From: Idiomarina piscisalsi
GTDB taxonomy: Bacteria; Pseudomonadota; Gammaproteobacteria; Enterobacterales; Alteromonadaceae
NCBI RefSeq assembly: GCF_002211765.1
Contig: NZ_CP022133.1
Span: forward strand, 1,984,001 to 2,048,000
DNA: 64,000 nucleotides
Direction of reading: 5' to 3'
Under the pieces are notes generated by a model. That model ran no database searches. It saw nothing but the letters and a program-made list of their open reading frames with translations, and had not been told where the DNA came from. The stretch's first letter is position 1, and every line of letters starts with the position of its first letter. The position numbers and the translations under genes are program-made. Of this stretch, positions 54,998 to 63,040 are shown one piece after another.

Positions 54998-56460
54998 TAA
55001 AATGGCCCCTGCAACGTCTCCATGCCCACATACACCGACTTGGTCTGTGTGTAGGATTTCAGCGTTTCAACGCCGTTTTCGCGGCCAATGCCGGACAGTT
55101 TATAGCCACCCACCGGCATTTCCGCCGGCGAATTGCCCCAGGCGTTGATCCAGCAAATGCCAGCCTGCATTTGTGCAATAACACGGTGCGCGCGGCGAAT
55201 GTCATTGGTAAACACGCCGGCCGCTAAACCGTATTCGGTATCGTTCGCCTGGCGTACAACCTCGTCTTCGTCGGTAAAGGTCATGACCGACATCACCGGA
55301 CCAAAAATTTCTTCACGACAAATGGTCATGTCGTTATGGCAGTCGGCAAAAATGGTGGGCTCGACAAAGTAGCCATTTTCACAGCCCTCAGGAGTCACCG
55401 CGTTACCGCCGTAAACCAATTTAGCGCCTTCCTGCTTGCCTTTCTCGATGTACTCTAAAACCAGTTGCTGATGCTTTTCCGATATCAGCGCACCCAAATT
55501 GGTTTTCGCATCCATCGGTTCGCCAATCACAATATTCTTGCGTGTACGTTCCACCAAGCGCTCCATAAACCGGTCGTACACCGACTCATGCACAAAAACG
55601 CGCGTACCGTTGGTGCACACCTCACCCTGCGTGTAAAAGTTCGCCATCATGGCACCGGTGACCGCTTCTTCAACATCCGCATCGTCAAACACAATTAAGG
55701 GTGACTTGCCGCCAAGCTCCATAGTGACTTGCTTAAGCGTGCCGGCAGCCGCCGCCATGACTTTTTTACCGGTACCCACTTCACCGGTTAACGACACCTT
55801 GGCAATGTCCGGATGCGCCGTTAGAAAGCGCCCTACCTCGGCATCCCCCTGAACCACGTTAAACACACCATCCGGTACACCCGCTTCGGTGAATATCTCT
55901 GCTAACTTAGCCGCGCCGCGAGGGGTTTCCTCTGACGGTTTGAAAATCATGGCGTTACCGGCCGCCAGTGCAGCCGCTGACTTCCAGCAGGCTATTTGAA
56001 TTGGGTAGTTCCAGGCACCAATACCAAAACACACACCCAGCGGCTCATGGCGGGTATAGAAAAAATCATCACCCACCGGTTGTTGCGCGCCCATCATCGA
56101 CGGCGCTAAATTCGCAAAGTACTCAATTGAATCGGCGCCGGTCTGAACATCTACCTCAACCGCTTCCTGCCACGGTTTCCCGGTATCCTGCACTTCGTAC
56201 TTCGCCAGCTCGTCATTACGCTCACGCAATAAACGCGCGGCTTTTTGCAGAATGCGTGCCCGCTCTACCGCCGGCGTCTTTGACCACTTTTCGAAACCTT
56301 GCTTAGCACTCTTTATTGCCTGTAGCATCATCGCTTCACCGGCCTGTTCAACCCGGTAAATGACCTCACCGGTTGCCGGGTATCGCACATCAAAACTGCG
56401 GCTTTCGTCGCCGTTAACGTAGTGCCCATCAATAAAGTTTTTAAGCGAAAAGTTGGTCAA
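54997..56460 (-). CDS. betB: Betaine aldehyde dehydrogenase
   Basis: 487 aa. NAD(P)-dependent aldehyde dehydrogenase fold: the cofactor stretch [17 protein letters not shown], the catalytic Glu in [18 protein letters not shown] and the catalytic Cys in [13 protein letters not shown]. The N-terminal sequence and length match BetB. It converts betaine aldehyde to glycine betaine, an osmoprotectant. It starts 20 bp after betI and its stop overlaps betA by one base. Confidence 0.93.
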   Translation of the reverse strand: MTNFSLKNFIDGHYVNGDESRSFDVRYPATGEVIYRVEQAGEAMMLQAIKSAKQGFEKWSKTPAVERARILQKAARLLRERNDELAKYEVQDTGKPWQEAVEVDVQTGADSIEYFANLAPSMMGAQQPVGDDFFYTRHEPLGVCFGIGAWNYPIQIACWKSAAALAAGNAMIFKPSEETPRGAAKLAEIFTEAGVPDGVFNVVQGDAEVGRFLTAHPDIAKVSLTGEVGTGKKVMAAAAGTLKQVTMELGGKSPLIVFDDADVEEAVTGAMMANFYTQGEVCTNGTRVFVHESVYDRFMERLVERTRKNIVIGEPMDAKTNLGALISEKHQQLVLEYIEKGKQEGAKLVYGGNAVTPEGCENGYFVEPTIFADCHNDMTICREEIFGPVMSVMTFTDEDEVVRQANDTEYGLAAGVFTNDIRRAHRVIAQMQAGICWINAWGNSPAEMPVGGYKLSGIGRENGVETLKSYTQTKSVYVGMETLQGPF

Positions 56461-56480
56461 GGTACACTCCTTAAAACAAG

Positions 56481-57083
56481 TTACGGGTTACTGCCCCCGG
56501 AGTCGGCATCCACTCCATGCAGGCGTAACGTATCCAAAATAAAGTTCTTACAGTAATCTTTCGCGACATCAAAGCCGCGGTCAGCGCGCAAACTCAGCGC
56601 GCTTCGCAGCCAAAACCCATCAATCAGCGCCGCGGTCATCTGGGCGGCGTCGTGCGCTGCTTCACGCGGCAGTAACTGACGATAGCTGTAACGCAGGTTG
56701 GTCAATAAGCGTCGCTTATTCACTTCCTGCAAGCGCGACAAATCGGCGTCATGCATCGACTCGCCCCAAAAACTCAGCCAGGTCTTGGTGCTGGGTAGCG
56801 ACTGCTGAATGTCGGCAAAGTTTAAGTCGACAATTTTCATCAGCCGCTCAATTGGGTCAGCCGGCGACTGCTCTAACTTAAGTCGTGACAGTAAGTAACG
56901 AACGGTGGCTTCTATCAGCGCCTGTTTCCCACCAAAATAATGACTGATAATGCCGGACGACAGCCCGGCTTTTTTAGCTATTAAACTAATGGTCGCTGAC
57001 TTCAGACCCACCTCGGCAACCACTTCAATAGTCGCGTCAATCAACTGTTGCCGGCGCACCGGTTGCATGCCAATTTTGGGCAT
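56481..57083 (-). CDS. betI: BetI-type TetR-family repressor
   Basis: 200 aa. The N terminus ([20 protein letters not shown]) and the helix-turn-helix ([20 protein letters not shown]) follow E. coli BetI closely as I remember it; length is the same within a few residues. BetI represses choline-betaine genes and is released by choline. It lies between the PhoD-type gene (6 bp gap) and betB (20 bp gap). I infer that it controls the whole six-gene operon by binding the palindrome at 60642-60663. Confidence 0.92.
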   Translation of the reverse strand: MPKIGMQPVRRQQLIDATIEVVAEVGLKSATISLIAKKAGLSSGIISHYFGGKQALIEATVRYLLSRLKLEQSPADPIERLMKIVDLNFADIQQSLPSTKTWLSFWGESMHDADLSRLQEVNKRRLLTNLRYSYRQLLPREAAHDAAQMTAALIDGFWLRSALSLRADRGFDVAKDYCKNFILDTLRLHGVDADSGGSNP

Positions 57084-57089
57084 CGCCTT

Positions 57090-58151
57090 TTACTCCTTGT
57101 ATGGCTCCAATGTCGATAAACGAAAGCGGTGCTCATTCACTACTTCGCCATCAACATTCTTCAGACTGAGCGATACTAAGGGATCATCTAAACTCCAATC
57201 AATGTTTATACTGCCGTAATTAACATTTGCCGTGTATTGTCCAATACGATGCTTGTTCGGACTGACCTGTTTCCATTCCTGTGTCAGACCAGAGCTGGTC
57301 ACTTCCCACAGCGGATAATCCAGGTTTTCATCGTAATAGCTGACTTCGCCCCAGTGGGTATCCCCACTGACTAAGATCACGCCATTCACTTGGTGTTTTT
57401 TGATTAAGTCGAACAACCGCTGGCGGTCGCCCGGAAAGTTCGCCCAAGCCTCCCAACCGGTAAAGTCGGCTAATAACTGCAAGCTGGAGGCAATAATTTT
57501 GACGCGAGCCGGTTTTTGTAGCTCTTCTTCCAGCCACTGCCATTGTTTCTCGCCCAGCATCGACTTCGACATATCGTCGTGGGCAATATACGGACCGAGG
57601 TTGTTTGGCGCACGCTCATTGGCGTACTCTTCGCGCGACACGTGTTTCATGTCATCACGGTTCCAGCGCAAATCGGGCATTATGACGTGAATACGCTGCT
57701 CGCCTTCGCCATACATTTTCGAGGTGTAAATACCATCAGGGCGTGTGCGACGAGGTGAGTCTTCCTCCGCGCCCCAGAAGTCCAGCATAATCTGGCGTGA
57801 AGCTTCTTTTTTTGGGTAGTCTTTGCCCGCATCGTTCGCGCCAAAGTCGTGGTCATCCCAAATCGCCATCACGTTCGTGTTATTCACTAACGTCTGAAAA
57901 CGTTCTTTCGAACCCAGCTTTTCGTATTTATTGCGCAGCACCGTCATATCTTCAGTGTCGCCATAAATATTGTCGCCCAGGAACAAAAACGCATCCGGTT
58001 TATCGGCAATAACGCTGTCCAGAATCGGCATGTCATGATCCTGGTGCGAGCAGGAGCCAAAGGCAATATGCGACACACTTTGCTGTGCATTCGCCGCCGT
58101 GGACACGACAGCGCCCGATAACAGTCCAAGAAAAATCAGTGTTTTCTTCAT
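57090..58151 (-). CDS. phoD: Secreted PhoD-like phosphodiesterase/phosphatase
   Basis: 353 aa from ATG 58151; AGGTGA lies about 6 bases before it and a signal peptide follows (LIFLGLLSGAVVSTAANAQQ). The PhoD-like metallophosphatase motifs are all visible: AFGSCSHQDH, FLGDNIYGD (near 60), AIWDDHDFGAND (near 100), IIASSLQ and VSGDTHWGE (near 245). Members are Ca/Fe-dependent enzymes that split phosphomono- and diesters, including phospholipid headgroups. This one lacks the long N-terminal domain of Bacillus PhoD. It lies between a TonB receptor (58 bp gap from its stop) and betI, so release of choline from a phosphoester is a fitting, but inferred, role. Confidence 0.88.
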   Translation of the reverse strand: MKKTLIFLGLLSGAVVSTAANAQQSVSHIAFGSCSHQDHDMPILDSVIADKPDAFLFLGDNIYGDTEDMTVLRNKYEKLGSKERFQTLVNNTNVMAIWDDHDFGANDAGKDYPKKEASRQIMLDFWGAEEDSPRRTRPDGIYTSKMYGEGEQRIHVIMPDLRWNRDDMKHVSREEYANERAPNNLGPYIAHDDMSKSMLGEKQWQWLEEELQKPARVKIIASSLQLLADFTGWEAWANFPGDRQRLFDLIKKHQVNGVILVSGDTHWGEVSYYDENLDYPLWEVTSSGLTQEWKQVSPNKHRIGQYTANVNYGSINIDWSLDDPLVSLSLKNVDGEVVNEHRFRLSTLEPYKE

Positions 58152-58171
58152 TGGTTCACCTATGAAGTGAT

Positions 58172-58194
58172 CAGGGGCTGACAACCAGCCCCTG
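58172..58194 (-). other. Intercistronic hairpin between TonB receptor and phoD
   Basis: A perfect 9-bp stem, CAGGGGCTG-ACAAC-CAGCCCCTG, lies in the 58-bp gap. No T-tract follows on the minus strand, so it is more likely an mRNA-stability or processing element protecting the receptor message than a terminator. Confidence 0.45.
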
Positions 58195-58209
58195 CGCTTA
58201 ACGCGTTTT

Positions 58210-60570
58210 TTAGAATGTGAACTTAGCGTTCAAGGCAGCCACACGCGGTGCGCCAATCCAGGCCGCGCCCGGTGCAATCGTACCTAAGTAACGCTCGTCA
58301 AACACATTGTTGATGGTAAAGCGTAGCTCCATCGAGTCGATAGCGTTACCGACGTTATAGACCGCGGTTCCCAGATAGAAGTCGCTCGTTGTATAAGAGT
58401 CAACCACCTGAGTATTGGTCTGGTCCATGTAACGCTCACCCACATATTTGGTGCTGAAGCCGGCGAAATAGCCGTCGCTCTTGTAGTCAAAGCTAATGGC
58501 AGCCATGTCTTCGGCACTGCCAATAACGGTGTTACCCGCCGCGGCTTTGTCGACGTAAGTAGAGTCGTTCTTAGTGTACGACACGTAAACGCCCCAGTTG
58601 TCGTTTAACTGATAATCAAGCGACGCTTCAATACCGTTCGACTCAACACCACCGTCGTTCACATAACCACCGGCAGCCGCTTCTAAGAAGTCGATGCCAT
58701 CAACATCTTCGTTGCTGATAAAGGTAATGCGGTTATCAAAGGTAATGTCGTAGTACGTTAAGCTGGCGTTCAGACCCGGCGACGAATAACGCAGACCTAA
58801 GTCAATGTTGTCCGCACGCTCCGGTTCAACCACACTCAAGTCTGTGTCATCACGCTCTAATACCGCGTCTTTGATTGCCGCAAAGTTTTCTGCGTAGCCA
58901 CCGAACACTTCCAGACCTCGAACGCCCGGCACCGGTGCAACAAAACCGGCTGAGAACAGTACGTCAGAGCTCGAGTCGACGTCTAAGTTGTTGTCGCTGT
59001 TAAACAAGTCATTTTTCGCAACGTCGACATCGAACTTCTTGGCGCCCACACGGAATTTCGCGAAGCCTGCGTCCAGTTCGTTCTCAACGTACGCCATTAA
59101 CGTATCTACCGGGAATTCGCGGTTGTACTGAATCCAGTAAGGGTTGTTTTCCCAACGTGCACTGGTTGCTGAGTCAATCAGCTTGTGCCAGCTACGGTAT
59201 TCTTCACGCTCGTAATCTTCATACCAGAAGCCACCGCGTAAAGTGTTTGGCATGTCCGCAATGGTGGTGTCCCAAATGAAATCACCATTCACGCCGTAAC
59301 GATCTTTGTTGTAGTTGGTGTGACGGTGCGACGATACTGGAATAGCGCCTGAGCCATAGCAGTCCGGGTCTAATGCAGCGCCTGCGCCGCCATAAGGGTA
59401 AGTAATTGAGCTTTCACAACCGGCTTGCGGCTGTAAAGACTGACCATCACGGTTCACAAAGTAAATTTGCCCCAGTGAAGAGCCGCCCTCTGCCGTAGTG
59501 CTTGGGTCTAACTCTGAGTGCGGGTTGCCAGCACCATCGTCAGTCACGTCAACAACATAGTAAGGGATCCAGTCGCCGCGACCTTCGTTATGGTGGTAAT
59601 ACACATTACCCTTTACCGTTACGTTGCTGATCATGGTTTGTGCTTTTAGGTAACCAAATAAGTTTTCACGGTGCGTTACCCAGCCTTTACGCCATGCCTG
59701 ATCCTGGTATGGAACGCCGGTCCAGTTTGGTACCAAACCGTCCCACTGTTTGTTTTGTTCAAACTGGCTCACGCCGTACACACGCTGATACGTGTATTCG
59801 CGGGCATCGTCATAGGTCACGTAGCCTTCCAGATCAACGTCACCTAAGCGGCTGATTAATTTACCCGCAAAGTGGTCACGCTTGTTGGTTGCCACTTCGT
59901 CCATCCAGTCGGTGTTTTCTTGCGTTGAGAAGCTTACCCAACCGTACGTGTCGCGCGCCAACTCACCGGTTTCATAGCGAGCGTAAATTTTTTGTGCGTT
60001 GTTTTCGCCTAAGGTCGCGCTGACGACCGCTTTTTCTTCAAAGCCCGGGTCAATGGTACGGAAGTCCAAGGTGCCGCCCAACGCTTCGTGTGAGCGCGAG
60101 CTAATGTCTGAGGTACCCTGAGAGACATCAACACCCTGCAGATTTTCGGTGTCGATAAAGCGGTTTGCTTTGGTACCGCCGCCGTAGTTTGAGTTACCGT
60201 TAGAAATGCCATCAACGGTCATGCCAATTTGCTGTTGGCTCAGGTCAATTGAGAAGCCACGCATCGAGATGCTGGTTGACCATTCATCAGAGCCGAACGG
60301 GTCACCTTCGTTAATCAATACACCCGGTAGGTTATCGACAACCGCCAATGCACTGGTCATTGAGGTTTGCTGCAGCTTCATTTCTTCCGCCGTGGCGTTA
60401 TTCGCGTAAGAAACGCTGCGCCCAGTCACCTGGATTTGCTCTATGTCTTGTGCTTTTTTCTTATCGTCGTTTGCCGTTTGTTCTTCCTGCTGAGCAAGCG
60501 TAGGAGCGCTTAACACAGAAAAAACGGAGAGTGCCAGTAAACTGGGCTTCATTGGTACAGATAACTTCAT
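58210..60570 (-). CDS. TonB-dependent receptor, first gene of the choline-phosphoester operon
   Basis: 786 aa. Signal peptide (LALSVFSVLSAPTLAQQ, cut near 27), a lysine/aspartate-rich linker, a TonB-box-like IEQIQVTGRSVSY, then a plug with NLPGVLINEGDPFGSDEWS and TVDGISNGNSNYGGG. A 22-strand-type barrel ends in NAKFTF with terminal Phe. It resembles siderophore-type receptors in length but the genetic setting (PhoD, bet genes, Pho box) argues for a phosphate- or choline-containing ligand. It begins about 70 bases downstream of the promoter with Pho box and BetI-like palindrome. RBS AGGA is about 10 bases before ATG 60570. Confidence 0.88.
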   Translation of the reverse strand: MKLSVPMKPSLLALSVFSVLSAPTLAQQEEQTANDDKKKAQDIEQIQVTGRSVSYANNATAEEMKLQQTSMTSALAVVDNLPGVLINEGDPFGSDEWSTSISMRGFSIDLSQQQIGMTVDGISNGNSNYGGGTKANRFIDTENLQGVDVSQGTSDISSRSHEALGGTLDFRTIDPGFEEKAVVSATLGENNAQKIYARYETGELARDTYGWVSFSTQENTDWMDEVATNKRDHFAGKLISRLGDVDLEGYVTYDDAREYTYQRVYGVSQFEQNKQWDGLVPNWTGVPYQDQAWRKGWVTHRENLFGYLKAQTMISNVTVKGNVYYHHNEGRGDWIPYYVVDVTDDGAGNPHSELDPSTTAEGGSSLGQIYFVNRDGQSLQPQAGCESSITYPYGGAGAALDPDCYGSGAIPVSSHRHTNYNKDRYGVNGDFIWDTTIADMPNTLRGGFWYEDYEREEYRSWHKLIDSATSARWENNPYWIQYNREFPVDTLMAYVENELDAGFAKFRVGAKKFDVDVAKNDLFNSDNNLDVDSSSDVLFSAGFVAPVPGVRGLEVFGGYAENFAAIKDAVLERDDTDLSVVEPERADNIDLGLRYSSPGLNASLTYYDITFDNRITFISNEDVDGIDFLEAAAGGYVNDGGVESNGIEASLDYQLNDNWGVYVSYTKNDSTYVDKAAAGNTVIGSAEDMAAISFDYKSDGYFAGFSTKYVGERYMDQTNTQVVDSYTTSDFYLGTAVYNVGNAIDSMELRFTINNVFDERYLGTIAPGAAWIGAPRVAALNAKFTF

Positions 60571-60639
60571 TTCATTAAGTCCTATTGTAGTTTTAGAGAC
60601 GTATCTAAGACTAGTGAGTGAATGTTACAGTCGCGTTTA

Positions 60640-60667
60640 TTTTAATTGACCGTTCAATTAAAATCAA
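60640..60667 (-). promoter_or_regulatory. Promoter of the TonB receptor-phoD-bet operon
   Basis: On the minus strand TTGATT (60667-60662) and TAAAAT (60645-60640) are separated by 16 bases. The Pho box abuts the -35 and the palindrome fills the spacer, which supports this choice of hexamers. Confidence 0.5.
60642..60663. promoter_or_regulatory. BetI-like operator palindrome
   Basis: Perfect 9-bp arms TTTAATTGA (60642-60650) and TCAATTAAA (60655-60663) around CCGT. The core ATTGAcCGTTCAAT is similar to BetI sites of the form ATTGAACGTTCAAT that I recall from other gammaproteobacteria. It covers the -35/-10 spacer, the position expected for a repressor. Confidence 0.65.
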
Positions 60668-60685
60668 ATGACAGAAAAAAGACAG
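60668..60685 (-). promoter_or_regulatory. Pho box upstream of the TonB receptor-phoD-bet operon
   Basis: CTGTCTT-TTTT-CTGTCAT on the minus strand: two 7-base repeats with a 4-base spacer, matching the E. coli Pho box closely. It lies directly upstream of the -35, not replacing it, so the -10 is about one helical turn further away than in classical pho promoters. Confidence 0.65.
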
Positions 60686-60698
60686 CAGAAATAACCAT

Positions 60699-60737
60699 AA
60701 AAAAAGCCGCACCTAACCCTCTTTAGATGCGGCTTTT
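60699..60737 (-). terminator. Rho-independent terminator of the pgi-cysQ unit
   Basis: A 15-bp stem with one mismatch (60702-60716 with 60723-60737) is followed on the minus strand by a T-run of about seven. It begins 17 bases after the cysQ stop and insulates the Pho/BetI promoter just downstream. Confidence 0.88.
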
Positions 60738-60753
60738 CACGGAATTCAGTCAG

Positions 60754-61512
60754 TTACATATAGTTTTGCGGCTGGGCAATAAAATGTGGGTTCAAATAAT
60801 CTTCTTTTTGGTTATAAAGCAACGGGTCACCGTTGATGGTCGTTATGTTACCCCCCGCAGCACTTAACACCGCATGGGCGGCGGCGGTGTCCCATTCACA
60901 GGTTGGGCCTAAACGCGGGTAAATGTCCGCTTCGCCTTCGGCAACCAGGCATATTTTCAACGAGCTGCCCATCGGCACCATTTCGTACGGTTTGCCTAAG
61001 GCATCCAGCCAGTCAGTCGTGTCCTGTGAAGGATGCGAGCGTGAGCCGACCACACGCAGAGTAGCCGGGGCATTCACCGTTACTGTTATCGGCTTGTCAT
61101 TCAAAAACGCGCCCATATCACGCTCGCCAGTGTACATCGCGTCCAGTACCGGCGCGTAAACAACTCCCATAATGGGCACGCCTTTTTCAATTAAGGCAAT
61201 GTTTACCGTGAACTCGCCATTGCGCTTAATAAACTCTTTGGTGCCATCGAGCGGATCCACCAACCAATAACGACACCAGTGTTTGCGCTGCTCCCAGCTA
61301 ATATCTGAAGACTCTTCCGAAATGATCGGATACTGAGTCTCCAATGCGCGTAAGCCTTCACAAATAACCTTGTGAGCCGCTAAATCCGCTTTTGTCAGCG
61401 GGCTGTCGTCGCTCTTTTGCTGCACGCTGAAGTCATCATTCTTGTACACGTCCATAATGGCCGCGCCCGCGTTTCGGGCTATTTTTTTTACATCTTCAAG
61501 CAATCCAGTCAT
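60754..61512 (-). CDS. cysQ: 3'(2'),5'-bisphosphate nucleotidase CysQ
   Basis: 252 aa, near the E. coli 246. An inositol-monophosphatase-fold, Li-sensitive, Mg-dependent enzyme that hydrolyses PAP to AMP, keeping sulphate assimilation going. The metal motif WLVDPLDGTKEFIKRNGEFT (about 84-103), the EESSD Glu and the WDTAAAHAVLSAAGG C-terminal motif are complete. Its ATG overlaps the pgi stop by one base (TAATG). Confidence 0.93.
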   Translation of the reverse strand: MTGLLEDVKKIARNAGAAIMDVYKNDDFSVQQKSDDSPLTKADLAAHKVICEGLRALETQYPIISEESSDISWEQRKHWCRYWLVDPLDGTKEFIKRNGEFTVNIALIEKGVPIMGVVYAPVLDAMYTGERDMGAFLNDKPITVTVNAPATLRVVGSRSHPSQDTTDWLDALGKPYEMVPMGSSLKICLVAEGEADIYPRLGPTCEWDTAAAHAVLSAAGGNITTINGDPLLYNQKEDYLNPHFIAQPQNYM

Positions 61513-62984
61513 TACATCGTCATCCGTTTTATTACCGCATCGGTACTCTCATCGAAGGACTCATCACTTTCGCCGTCGAGTACTCGAAGTACATCTTTTG
61601 CTATCTTTTTGCCTTTCTCAACACCCGGCTGGTCAAAACTGTTTAAGCCCCAAATGACGCCTTGAGTAAACACCTTGTGCTCGTAAGCAGCAATGAGTGC
61701 ACCAAAACTTTCCGGGGTTAGCTCATCCATTATCAGCAGGTTAGAAGGGTGCCCACCCGGGTAATGGTCGCGCGGTGACTCGTTATTAGGGCTGCCCTCC
61801 CACATCAAACGTCTGTGCGCTAAACAGTTAGAAACCGCCAACCGTTGTTGCTCTGCTAAGCCTTCCTGAACGGCCGGCTCAAAACCCGGCGCTTCCCGCT
61901 TTAACACAGCCACAAAATCAGCGGCAAACTGGTCGTAGCCTTGATGCAAGTGCTGGAAAAAAGCGTGCTGACCATTCGGCCCAAAACCGCCCCAAATAAT
62001 CGGGCCGGTGGGGTAATCAATCGCTTTATTGTCAGCCGTTGCCTGTTTGCCGTTACTTTCCATGTCCAGCTGCTGCAGGTAGTTCGGCAACATACGCAGG
62101 CGCCCGTCGTACGGCAAAATAGCCAGGTTATTAATGCCCAACTCTTCACGGTTATACACGCCATACAATGCCAGTAGCATAGGAATGTTGTCCTCCACCG
62201 GCGCCGTAAAAAAGTGTTCGTCCATGGCTTTGGCGCCTTCCAACATACGCTCAAATGGTCGTACGCCCGTTGTCAACGCAATGCTTAGGCCAATAGCCGA
62301 CCACAACGAAAAGCGTCCACCAACCCCTTCGCCAAAAGTGAATTGCTGCGACGGCGGAATGCCATAGTCGGTCATCGCTTGGGCATTCGCTGACACGCCT
62401 ATCACGTGCTTATCCAACCACTGCTCCTGACTTAACGCAGGCTCTATCCAACGTCGCACGGTATCGACATTGGCAAAGGTGTCGATAGTGCCAAACGACT
62501 TAGAGGAAATAATAAATAACGTGGTTTCCGGGTCGACAATAGGCAGAACAGCGTATAACTGACCACCGTCCATTGATGACACAAAGTGCACCTGTAAATT
62601 ATGCAAAACCGCATCATCGGCGAACTCTCTTAAAGCAAACGCCCCCATTTGCGGCCCTAGGTCAGAGCCCCCCACGCCAATATTCACCACATCGGTAATG
62701 GACTTGCCGGTAGCACCTAACCAACGGCCAGAGCGCAACGTTTGCACTACCTCAACAAAGCGGGTTTTGCGGTTGGTTTGTTTCGCCACCGCATGAACAG
62801 AGCGGTTCAGCACATGGGTAACCGGGCGCCCTTCGCTCACGTTTTTGTACTCACCACGACTCAGCTGCTCGCGGGCGTCATAAAAGGATTCAGGCAAACG
62901 TTTGCTTGCCTGCTCTGCTAACTCATTCACTGACCGCTTCTGGTAGGTTGTATCCAGAGCTAAATAAGGTCCGTTTTTTATCAT
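61512..62984 (-). CDS. pgi: Glucose-6-phosphate isomerase
   Basis: 490 aa, about 60 shorter than E. coli Pgi. It interconverts glucose-6-P and fructose-6-P. The substrate-binding GVGGSDLGPQM (near 115), SKSFGTIDT and the catalytic Glu region WSAIGLSIAL and HQGYDQFAADF are intact. The shortening is mainly at the N terminus and in a surface loop. The ATG at 62984 has only a weak GGAC upstream. It precedes cysQ with a one-base overlap and follows the UDP-sugar dehydratase across a REP. Confidence 0.95.
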   Translation of the reverse strand: MIKNGPYLALDTTYQKRSVNELAEQASKRLPESFYDAREQLSRGEYKNVSEGRPVTHVLNRSVHAVAKQTNRKTRFVEVVQTLRSGRWLGATGKSITDVVNIGVGGSDLGPQMGAFALREFADDAVLHNLQVHFVSSMDGGQLYAVLPIVDPETTLFIISSKSFGTIDTFANVDTVRRWIEPALSQEQWLDKHVIGVSANAQAMTDYGIPPSQQFTFGEGVGGRFSLWSAIGLSIALTTGVRPFERMLEGAKAMDEHFFTAPVEDNIPMLLALYGVYNREELGINNLAILPYDGRLRMLPNYLQQLDMESNGKQATADNKAIDYPTGPIIWGGFGPNGQHAFFQHLHQGYDQFAADFVAVLKREAPGFEPAVQEGLAEQQRLAVSNCLAHRRLMWEGSPNNESPRDHYPGGHPSNLLIMDELTPESFGALIAAYEHKVFTQGVIWGLNSFDQPGVEKGKKIAKDVLRVLDGESDESFDESTDAVIKRMTM

Positions 62985-63010
62985 TTATACGTCCGTTTTT
63001 TTATTTCCTT

Positions 63011-63034
63011 GTAGCCTGACGTTATTACGTCAGA
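63011..63034 (+). repeat. GTAG-type REP element
   Basis: GTAG-CCTGACGT-TATT-ACGTCAGA, the same loop and stem as the copy at 47926 with a changed last base. It sits between the sugar dehydratase stop and the pgi start. Confidence 0.65.
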
Positions 63035-63040
63035 TGCGCC

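Noticed and set aside
61512..62984. pgi as a truncated pseudogene
   Set aside because: Although shorter than the E. coli protein, all catalytic segments are intact and the frame is uninterrupted.
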